Positions 57,584-64,000 of a stretch of 64,000 bases of DNA are shown in pieces. Origin of the DNA: an uncultured Paracoccaceae bacterium (GTDB lineage: Bacteria > Pseudomonadota > Alphaproteobacteria > Rhodobacterales > Rhodobacteraceae); the NCBI GenBank assembly GCA_947498985.1, contig CANMMF010000008.1, forward strand, positions 62,001 to 126,000, in the 5' to 3' direction. The notes beneath the pieces are model-generated. The model worked only from the letters and a program-made list of their open reading frames with translations, was not told the origin of the DNA and searched no databases. Each line of letters starts with the position of its first letter. Position 1 is the first letter of the stretch. The position numbers and the translations under genes were made by a program.

Positions 57584-57684
57584 CGGTCGGTCCCCCTCAG
57601 GATACCGACGATGATGTCTCCGGAGGGATCATCCGCCCAGTCCGGGATACCTGACCTTCGTAGCGCCCGGGGATCAGAATGCGG

Positions 57685-57933
57685 CTACCGGCCAATCCCG
57701 CGCCTGATCCAGGCCAGCAGGTAGCGCACCGGCCAGCGCAGCACGCTCATCCCCGCCGCCAGCGCCAGCAGCCCGATCCAGATCCCGTTTTCCCAGAACA
57801 CCCAGACCAGCAATGGCAGCCCGATGGCGATCAGCACATAGGCGCGCTGCCAGTGATTGTCCTTCGACGGCAACATGCCCAGAACATTGGCGACAACCAG
57901 CCACAGGAAGACGGCAATCAGCGACAGGTTCAT
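57685..57933 (-). CDS. DUF2484 membrane protein, second copy
   Basis: An 82-residue membrane protein of family DUF2484, unknown function, with three spans starting SLIAVFLWLVVANVLGMLP. Its ATG overlaps the stop codon of the first DUF2484 gene (ATGA), so the two are translationally coupled. Shared features with the first copy are an A.VxW.V.A..xAMLP-like opening, W-rich spans and a basic R-rich tail (YLLAWIRRGIGR). Tandem copies between murC and murB recur in Rhodobacterales. Confidence 0.82.
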   Translation of the reverse strand: MNLSLIAVFLWLVVANVLGMLPSKDNHWQRAYVLIAIGLPLLVWVFWENGIWIGLLALAAGMSVLRWPVRYLLAWIRRGIGR

Positions 57934-58172
57934 CGCTCGCCCCTCACCAGTCGTTTCCAGAAATAGATCAGCGGGTTGCGGTACATCGAGAGCAGCGCAA
58001 ACACCGCCACCAGCACCCAGACCCAGCCATGCGCAACCCCGATCCACGCGATCAGCACCGGAGCGGCGACCAGAAGCGCGATTCCCGGCGCGTATTGCCG
58101 CCGCATCGGCAGCATCGCCACGATCGCCGAAGCCACAACCCAGACCGCGCCCGCAATCAGCGCCGGGCTCAC
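57930..58172 (-). CDS. DUF2484 membrane protein, first copy
   Basis: An 80-residue DUF2484 protein with three predicted spans: SPALIAGAVWVVASAIVAMLP, APGIALLVAAPVLIAWIGVA and VWVLVAVFALLSMYRNPL, ending KRLVRGER. It follows murC by about 118 bases, including a G/C-rich gap, and leads into its paralogue by overlap. A role in septal cell-wall synthesis is inferred only from its place. Confidence 0.82.
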   Translation of the reverse strand: MSPALIAGAVWVVASAIVAMLPMRRQYAPGIALLVAAPVLIAWIGVAHGWVWVLVAVFALLSMYRNPLIYFWKRLVRGER

Positions 58173-58290
58173 CGCAAGGCTCCCGGCGCATCAGGCTGTC
58201 CTGAGGCCAGACATCCCGCGGATGCGACGCAGCCCCTCCGCGACGGGGGCAGAGCCCCGGCGCCCCCGCCCCGAAGCCCGCGGCCCGCCG

Positions 58291-59688
58291 TCACCGCGCC
58301 AGCCGCTCCGGCAGCCCGTTGGCCCAGGCCGAGATCGTGCCCGCGCCAAGACAGACCACCATATCGCCGGGCTGCGCCTGCTCGCGCACCAGCCGCTCCA
58401 GATCGTCCTCGTCCTGAATGGCGCGGGCATGGCGGTGGCCGTGGCGCACAAGCCCCGCCACCAGATCGTCGCGCGACGCCCCTTCGATGGGCTCTTCACC
58501 CGCCGCGTAAACCTCGGCAATCGCGACCACATCGGCCTCGTTGAAACAGCTGCAGAAATCCTCGAAATGGTGGCTGAGCCGCGAATAGCGATGCGGCTGG
58601 TGTACCGCGATCACCCGGCCCTCCGTCGCCTGCCGCGCCGCTTTCAGCACCGCCGCGATCTCCACCGGGTGGTGGCCGTAATCGTCGATCACCGTCACGC
58701 CGTTGACTTCGCCGACCTTGGTGAACCGCCGGTTCACCCCGCCAAACGCCGCCAGCGCCGCGCGCACCTCGTCCGGGCGCATGCCCAGATGCAGCGCAAC
58801 GGCCACAGCGCTCAGCGCGTTGGAGACGTTGTGATCCCCGGGCATCGGCAGGCGGCAGCCTTCGATCACCGAGCCGTCCGATTGCAGCGCCACGTCAAAC
58901 AGCGCCACCCCCTTTTCGTAGCGCAGGTTGATCGCGCGTATATCGGCCTGCGCATTGAACCCATAGGTCACGATCCGCCGGTCCGACACCCGCCCGACCA
59001 GCGCCTGCACTTCGGGATGATCGGTGCAGCACACCGCCAGCCCGTAAAACGGTATGTTGGAGACAAAATCGTAAAACCCGTCGCGCAGGTTCTCGATGCT
59101 GCCCCAATGCTCCATGTGCTCGGGGTCGATATTGGTCACGATGGCGATGGTTGCAGGCAGCCGGTTGAACGTGCCGTCGCTCTCATCGGCCTCGACCACC
59201 ATCCATTCGCCCTGCCCCATCCGCGCGTTGGAGCCGTAGGCGTGGATGATCCCGCCATTGACCACCGTGGGATCGAAATTGCCCGCATCGAGCAATGTGG
59301 CCACCATCGTCGTGGTGGTTGTCTTGCCATGGGTGCCCGCGACGGCCACGTTGGACTTGAGCCGCATGAGCTCGGCCAGCATCTCCGCCCGGCGCACCAC
59401 CGGCAGACCCCTGGCGCGCGCCTCGTCCAGCTCCGGATTGCCGGGCTTGATCGCCGAGGAGATCACCACAACCTCCGCCCCCGACAGGTTCTCCGCCCGC
59501 TGGCCCTCGAAGATCGTGGCCCCCATCGTCTCCAGCCGTTCGGTGATCTTCGAGCGTTTGAGGTCCGAGCCCTGCACAACGTAGCCGTGGTTGAGCAGCA
59601 CTTCCGCGATGCCCGACATGCCGATGCCGCCGATGCCGACAAAATGGATCGGGCCGACATCGCCCGGCAGTTTCGTGGCGCCTGTCAT
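58291..59688 (-). CDS. murC: UDP-N-acetylmuramate--L-alanine ligase MurC
   Basis: Adds L-alanine to UDP-MurNAc, the first stem-peptide step. The 465-residue protein has the N-terminal dinucleotide-like [15 protein letters not shown], the ATP loop [13 protein letters not shown] (near 112), [20 protein letters not shown] and the C-terminal [12 protein letters not shown] and HQPHRYSR. The ATG at 59688 has GGAGC upstream and gives the standard [13 protein letters not shown] opening; an in-frame ATG at 59721 overlapping murG is weaker. Confidence 0.97.
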   Translation of the reverse strand: MTGATKLPGDVGPIHFVGIGGIGMSGIAEVLLNHGYVVQGSDLKRSKITERLETMGATIFEGQRAENLSGAEVVVISSAIKPGNPELDEARARGLPVVRRAEMLAELMRLKSNVAVAGTHGKTTTTTMVATLLDAGNFDPTVVNGGIIHAYGSNARMGQGEWMVVEADESDGTFNRLPATIAIVTNIDPEHMEHWGSIENLRDGFYDFVSNIPFYGLAVCCTDHPEVQALVGRVSDRRIVTYGFNAQADIRAINLRYEKGVALFDVALQSDGSVIEGCRLPMPGDHNVSNALSAVAVALHLGMRPDEVRAALAAFGGVNRRFTKVGEVNGVTVIDDYGHHPVEIAAVLKAARQATEGRVIAVHQPHRYSRLSHHFEDFCSCFNEADVVAIAEVYAAGEEPIEGASRDDLVAGLVRHGHRHARAIQDEDDLERLVREQAQPGDMVVCLGAGTISAWANGLPERLAR

Positions 59689-59701
59689 ACATGCGCTCCG
59701 T

Positions 59702-60841
59702 TCAAGTTCCAGATCCTTCATGGCCTGCCCCTTCTTTGTCTGCTTTGTCTTTGTTGCCAAGATCTTCCACCAGATCCGCCAGCGTCTCCGCCGCGTCCGG
59801 TCTGGCCACTTTCAGCGCCGCCAGCGACATCTGCAGCGCGCCTTCGGGATTGTCGAGAATGGCGAGGATCGCCGCGCTCATCGTCTCGACGGTCAGTTTG
59901 CTTTCCGGCAGTCGGATCGCCGCCCCCGCCTCTGTCAGCGCCTGCGCGTTGGCCATCTGGTGGTCGCCCGCCGCCGCGGCATAAGGCACCAGCACCGAAG
60001 GCCGCCCGATCACGCTGATATCGGCCACGCTGGACGCGCCCGAGCGCGAGATCACCAGCTGCGCATCCGCCATCCGCGCGGGCACGTCCTGAAAGAACGG
60101 CTGCACCTCCGCATCGACGCCGTGCTCGGCATAGAATGTCGCCACCCGCGCGCCATCCTCGTCGCGGGCCTGATGGCTTACGCGCAAGAGCTTCACCGCT
60201 TCCATCGGCAAGGCGGCAATCGCGGGCGGCACCACGTCGCTGAGGATGCGCGCGCCCTGGCTGCCGCCGATCACCAGGATCGACATCGGATAGAGCCCCG
60301 GCGAGATATAGCCCGCCCCGGCCCGCTCCTTCACCGCGCGCCGCACCGGGTTGCCCACATGCACCCCCTCTACGCCCTCGGGCAGATCGGTGGGCCAGGT
60401 GCCGCAGGCCATCACGTCGACCCGTTTTGCAAAGATCCGGTTGACCCGGCCCAGAACCCCGTTCTGCTCATGGATCATGCGCGGCAGTTTGAGCGCCACC
60501 GCCGCCGACAGCGCCGGGATGCTGGGATAGCCGCCAAAGCCCACAACCACGTCCGGGCGATCCCTGGCAAAGCGCAGCGTCATCGACAAGACACCCGCCG
60601 CGATCCGGAACGGCGCGGCCAGTTTCGCCAGAAACCCGCCGCGCGCAAAGCTGGCGCTGGCCACCTGTTCGATCTCCACCGAATGCGGGAAACCGCCCAC
60701 GTAGCGCGCGCCGCGCGCGTCGGTGGACAGCTTGACCCGCCAGCCCCGCCGCAGCATGATCTCGGCAAGCGCCTGGGCGGGGAACATGTGCCCCCCGGTG
60801 CCGCCCGCGGCCATCACCAGCAATGGTGTGCGCTCTGCCAT
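59702..60841 (-). CDS. murG: Lipid II-forming GlcNAc transferase MurG
   Basis: Moves GlcNAc onto lipid I to make lipid II on the inner face of the membrane. The 379-residue GT-B protein has [10 protein letters not shown] near the start, [44 protein letters not shown] and the [10 protein letters not shown] block. The C-terminal 20 residues ([17 protein letters not shown]) are a charged extension. It sits between ftsW and murC. Confidence 0.97.
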   Translation of the reverse strand: MAERTPLLVMAAGGTGGHMFPAQALAEIMLRRGWRVKLSTDARGARYVGGFPHSVEIEQVASASFARGGFLAKLAAPFRIAAGVLSMTLRFARDRPDVVVGFGGYPSIPALSAAVALKLPRMIHEQNGVLGRVNRIFAKRVDVMACGTWPTDLPEGVEGVHVGNPVRRAVKERAGAGYISPGLYPMSILVIGGSQGARILSDVVPPAIAALPMEAVKLLRVSHQARDEDGARVATFYAEHGVDAEVQPFFQDVPARMADAQLVISRSGASSVADISVIGRPSVLVPYAAAAGDHQMANAQALTEAGAAIRLPESKLTVETMSAAILAILDNPEGALQMSLAALKVARPDAAETLADLVEDLGNKDKADKEGAGHEGSGT

Positions 60842-61065
60842 GCCCTCACTCCGGATGTCCTGATCCGCGCCGCCTTAGCCCAATCGTTCCGATGCGTCCA
60901 TGCGGAGGGGCGGCAATTCCCCGCGCATGTGGTTTCTTCTCTTTGCAAATACGCCAAAGCGCCCTTCGCCCGGCATCCCCCCGCTGGCATCTTTGCCACC
61001 GCGGGATGGCGGGCGGGGCGTCGCGGCTTGTCCGCGCGCGTCGGCCCGTCTCCCGCCAGGGCCGC
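60842..61065 (-). repeat. 3'-end modular repeat after ftsW
   Basis: 224 non-coding bases. GTATTTGCAAAGAGAAGAAAC on the minus strand (60932-60952) matches the module after cobT at 19 of 21 positions and sits in the same orientation relative to its upstream gene. G/C-rich dyads lie between it and the ftsW stop. Any murG promoter would have to be in the last 90 bases. Confidence 0.6.
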
Positions 61066-62232
61066 TCACCTGACCCGACCGCGCAGCAGCTCCCCGATTT
61101 CGCCCTGCGGCCGCGTCCGGGTGAAGGCCAGTAACATGCCCACCGCAATGCCGCCCGCGATCAGCGAAGAGCCCCCGTAGCTCACAAACGGCAGCGTCAT
61201 GCCCTTGGCGGGCAAGAGCCGCACCGCCACCCCCATGTTGATCATCGCCTGCACCCCGAACATCGCCGCGAGACCGGTGCCCGCGAGGCGGATGAAAGGA
61301 TCGCGCTCGCGGATGAGCCGCACAAACGAACGCACCACCACCGTCGCGTAAAGCGCGATGATCGCCAGCACCAGCACCAGCCCGTATTCCTCTGCCGCCA
61401 CCGCGATGATGAAATCGGTATGCGCATCGGGCAGGCTCCATTTCACCTCGCCCTCACCCACACCCACCCCGAGAAACCCGCCTTCGCGGATCGCGTTTGT
61501 GGCATAGCCCAGTTGCGTCGTGGGATCGACATCGGGGCTGAGAAACCCGTCGATGCGGCGCGCGAAATGCTCCGAATTGTTATAGGCCAGCATGCCGCCC
61601 AACACCACGCAACCCGCCAGCGCCACCAGCAGGATCATCGACGCGCCGCCGACAAACCACATTACCCCCCAGCCGAAAAGCACAAGGCAGGCCTGTCCGA
61701 AATCCGGCTGCATCGCCAGCATCAGCACAATCATGATCATCAGCACAAACGAATACATCCGCCCCGGCGGCCCGCCGAGCTGCGCCGCCGCGGCCATCAG
61801 CCATGCGGTGACAATCACGAATGTCGGTTTGAGAAACTCCGATGGCTGTACGGAGGCAAAGCCCAGCGTGTACCAGCGCACCGCGCCCTTGCCGAAATCG
61901 GTGCCGAAAAACGGCAACAGCGCCAGCGCGACAAAGGCTGCGAGAAAGCCCAGAACCGCCAGCCTGCGCACCACAACCGGGCTCATCAGCGACGTCAGGA
62001 ACAGCGCGATCAGCGCCAGCCCGCCAAAAAAGGCCTGTCGCTGCACGTAGTGAAACGGCGCCAGCCCGTTGCGCTCGGCCAGTGGCGGAGAGGCCGCAAG
62101 CCCCAGCAGGATCCCGATCCCGAACAGCATCAGCACGCAGGACAAGGACCACTTGTCCACCGTCCGCCACCATTTGGGCAAAACAGGTTCGCCATCCTGC
62201 ACGGGAACCGTGCCGTAGACCATCTCAGTCAT
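61066..62232 (-). CDS. ftsW: Septal peptidoglycan polymerase FtsW
   Basis: SEDS-family glycosyltransferase that polymerises lipid II at the division site, with a class B PBP as partner. The 388-residue protein has about ten membrane spans. Family motifs are GKGAVRWYTLGFASVQPSEFLKP (shown as parts RWYTLG and QPSEFLKP), MQPDFGQACLV, GEGEVKWSLPDAHTDFI and LPFVSYGGSS, the last with the conserved loop near the active site. It heads this series of division genes in the window. Confidence 0.97.
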   Translation of the reverse strand: MTEMVYGTVPVQDGEPVLPKWWRTVDKWSLSCVLMLFGIGILLGLAASPPLAERNGLAPFHYVQRQAFFGGLALIALFLTSLMSPVVVRRLAVLGFLAAFVALALLPFFGTDFGKGAVRWYTLGFASVQPSEFLKPTFVIVTAWLMAAAAQLGGPPGRMYSFVLMIMIVLMLAMQPDFGQACLVLFGWGVMWFVGGASMILLVALAGCVVLGGMLAYNNSEHFARRIDGFLSPDVDPTTQLGYATNAIREGGFLGVGVGEGEVKWSLPDAHTDFIIAVAAEEYGLVLVLAIIALYATVVVRSFVRLIRERDPFIRLAGTGLAAMFGVQAMINMGVAVRLLPAKGMTLPFVSYGGSSLIAGGIAVGMLLAFTRTRPQGEIGELLRGRVR

Positions 62233-62326
62233 GAAATCACCGCCAGAACTGCCTCAACACGCCCGTTTTCCGGGTCTGTGGTACAGTCTAGCGCAATTTG
62301 ACCCCGTCGGGCCAGACAAAACGCAA

Positions 62327-62355
62327 ACGGCCCGCCGCACGAATGGACGGGCCGT
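62327..62355 (-). terminator. Terminator of the peroxiredoxin-like gene
   Basis: On the minus strand ACGGCCCG, a 13-base loop, CGGGCCGT, then TTGCGTTTTG. It lies about 25 bases beyond the stop at 62379. Confidence 0.75.
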
Positions 62356-62378
62356 GGCGGCAATACCGCTATGCCGGC

Positions 62379-62903
62379 TCAGGCGGCATGTGTGCCGCGC
62401 ACCGGATAGTCGTTCTCGCGAATAAAGGTCAGACCGCGCAGCAACGCCTCGAGATCGGGCCGCGCAAACGGCGCGTTGGAGATATCGACCAGCTGCAGCC
62501 CGCCCCCCTCGTTGATGACAAAGAGCCCCGGCTCGGGAAACGGCCGGTCGGTCTCGTTCGCGGAACGCGGGTCCGAAATGTAAAGCCCCAGGGCTTTCAT
62601 CTGCGCGATGTCCAGGCCGTAGCCCGTGGCAAGGCTTTGGCCCACTTCCTCCTGAAATGCCCTGGCTTTTTCCTCCGGATCCCCGGACACGGCGACCACG
62701 TCCACACCCATTGCGTTGAACCTGGGCACAAGCGCCTCAAGCTGACCGAGATACTTCTTGCAGAGCGGGCAATGCAGTCCGCGATAGACCACAACCATCT
62801 GCCAATCATGCCCGCCCTGCGGCGTGCCGAGCTCCAGCTCTCCGCCACCCAGTCGGGCCACTTTTTGCTTTGGGAAGGCGTCTTTCGGGGTTGGTTTGCT
62901 CAC
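62379..62903 (-). CDS. Peroxiredoxin-like (AhpC/TSA-type) thioredoxin-fold protein
   Basis: A 174-residue thioredoxin-fold protein of the peroxiredoxin-like group. The redox motif CPLC lies in YRGLHCPLCKKYL near residue 45, so it is closer to a CxxC thiol oxidoreductase than to classic AhpC with its PxxxTxxC. VVAVSGDPEEKARAF and the FPEPGLFVIN strand are typical of this family. No signal peptide, so cytoplasmic. The substrate (peroxide or disulfide) is unknown. Its ATG is 135 bases from the diverging flavoprotein start. Confidence 0.88.
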   Translation of the reverse strand: MSKPTPKDAFPKQKVARLGGGELELGTPQGGHDWQMVVVYRGLHCPLCKKYLGQLEALVPRFNAMGVDVVAVSGDPEEKARAFQEEVGQSLATGYGLDIAQMKALGLYISDPRSANETDRPFPEPGLFVINEGGGLQLVDISNAPFARPDLEALLRGLTFIRENDYPVRGTHAA

Positions 62904-63038
62904 GTCATGATCCTTTGTTTTCCGATGAATTCCGAGGGCACCGCCGGGTCTGCCGGAAAGGCTCCTGCGCGACCAGCCACGGTGTCGTGAGCGCGCCCGC
63001 CCCTTGCGCAGGCCCTGTATCCGTGGTGCTTACGCGCC

Positions 63039-64000
63039 ATGCAGGTCAACACGCTCATCCTTGGCGCCGGTGCCGCCGGACTGATGGCCGCCGCGCATGC
63101 GGGGCGAGACGTTCTTGTCATCGATCACGCCAGGGCGCCGGGGGAAAAGATCCGGATCTCTGGCGGCGGGCGCTGCAACTTCACCAATATGTATTGTGAT
63201 TTCAACAGCTTCCTGGGCGAGAATCCGCATTTTCACAAATCCGCCCTGTCGCGCTACACGCAGTGGGATTTCATCGATCTGGTCAAGAGACACGGGATCG
63301 CCTGGCACGAAAAAACGCTTGGGCAGCTCTTCTGCGACGGCAAATCCACGCAGATCATCGAAATGCTGCGCTCCGAGATGCAAAAGGCCGGCGCGACGCT
63401 CTGGCTGCGCACCCAGATCCGCGAGATCAGTCGTGCCGACGCGCGCTTTCACGTCACGCTGGAGCGGGAGGGGCGCCGGGTCGTGGTCTCCGCGCGCAGC
63501 CTCGTGCTCGCCACCGGGGGCAAATCGATCCCGAAGATGGGCGCCACCGGCGCGGCCTATGACATCGCCCGGCAATTCGGTCTTGCCGTGACCGACACGC
63601 GCCCCGCACTTGTGCCTTTTACCTTTGAGAAAGGACGCTTCAGCGATCTCTCAGGTCTCTCCTGTAACACACGCATTTCAAATGACAAAACCGCCTTCGA
63701 GGAGTCGCTTCTCTTCACCCATCGCGGCCTCTCCGGCCCGGCGATCCTGCAAATCTCCTCCTATTGGCAGGAGGGCGAAAGCGTCCGCGTGAACCTCCTG
63801 CCCCAGCTTGAGCTTGAGTCCCATCTGCGGCGGGCAAGACAGCATCATGGCCGCCGGGCACTCAAGACCGAGCTCGGTCATCTCCTGCCCGACCGGCTGG
63901 TGAGCTTCATCGCACAAGATGTTGATCTCAAAGGCAACCTTGCCGATCTTCCGGACCAGCGTATCGCGGGTGTCGCAACCGCGCTGCAGGACTGGCAGGT
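63039..64000 (+). CDS. HI0933-family flavoprotein (3' end outside the window)
   Basis: NAD(P)/FAD-dependent oxidoreductase of the HI0933/YhiN type; the reaction is unknown. The 320 codons seen hold the FAD-binding GAGAAGLMAAAHAG (8-21), the family phrase GEKIRISGGGRCNFTN, FCDGKSTQIIEMLRSE, LVLATGGKSIPKMGATG as the second nucleotide block, and LLFTHRGLSGPAIL. The expected length is about 390, so roughly 70 residues are missing. No operon partner is visible. Confidence 0.92.
   Translation, partial: MQVNTLILGAGAAGLMAAAHAGRDVLVIDHARAPGEKIRISGGGRCNFTNMYCDFNSFLGENPHFHKSALSRYTQWDFIDLVKRHGIAWHEKTLGQLFCDGKSTQIIEMLRSEMQKAGATLWLRTQIREISRADARFHVTLEREGRRVVVSARSLVLATGGKSIPKMGATGAAYDIARQFGLAVTDTRPALVPFTFEKGRFSDLSGLSCNTRISNDKTAFEESLLFTHRGLSGPAILQISSYWQEGESVRVNLLPQLELESHLRRARQHHGRRALKTELGHLLPDRLVSFIAQDVDLKGNLADLPDQRIAGVATALQDWQ

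Overview
The window is a GC-rich piece of alphaproteobacterial chromosome. Gene content and order point to the Rhodobacterales (Roseobacter group): a division and cell-wall cluster with two tandem DUF2484 genes between murC and murB, a DUF4177 protein followed by bolA, a J-domain gene and cobS/cobT, a PaaX-controlled phenylacetyl-CoA epoxidase operon, and an RNase E whose S1 domain is split by a charged insert. Species assignment is not possible from the window. I see no rRNA, tRNA, CRISPR array, insertion sequence or prophage. The one clearly broken gene is a winged-helix/hydrolase pseudogene at 38.4-39.6 kb.

Layout. 0-5.8 kb, minus strand: cysS (cut by the window edge), class I fructose-bisphosphate aldolase, a cytochrome P450 next to a membrane alpha/beta hydrolase, and ccdA. 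5.9-10.2 kb: a TusA-like gene converges on rne, which has an unusually long 786-base upstream region. 10.2-20.5 kb: mixed housekeeping and accessory genes (beta-hydroxyacid dehydrogenase, a penicillin-acylase homologue overlapping an APH-fold kinase gene, der, an acyltransferase, a lytic transglycosylase). 20.5-26.0 kb: paaX and paaABCDE plus an extra PaaA-like ferritin-fold gene. 26.2-29.7 kb: a sugar-acid type IlvD/Edd dehydratase diverging from gatB. 30-38 kb: DUF4177, bolA, J-domain, Tat-exported MsrB, ECF sigma/anti-sigma pair, cobS and cobT. 38-46 kb: the pseudogene, aminopeptidase P, DUF427, an SH3 protein, a ClC channel-like protein and a D-lactate dehydrogenase homologue. 46-62 kb, minus strand: ftsW, murG, murC, two DUF2484 genes, a small membrane gene, murB, ddl, ftsQ, ftsA, ftsZ, lpxC, bamD, recN, so lipid II synthesis, septum formation and outer-membrane assembly lie in one long series. 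62-64 kb: a peroxiredoxin-like gene and a partial HI0933-type flavoprotein.

The most unusual material is non-coding. A palindromic element of about 146 bases, whose two arms meet at a CCCCATG/CATGGGG tip, occurs once upstream of rne (9875-10020) and once at 46497-46641. The second copy is the last unit of a four-unit tandem array with a 156-base period that fills the space between the convergent D-lactate dehydrogenase and recN genes. A separate modular repeat (G/C stem-loop, then CCCCCG..GGTATTT and AGAAGAA) follows the 3' ends of several genes in the gene's own orientation. After the aldolase gene it is preceded by a run of four back-to-back palindromes. I do not recognise any of these as named elements.
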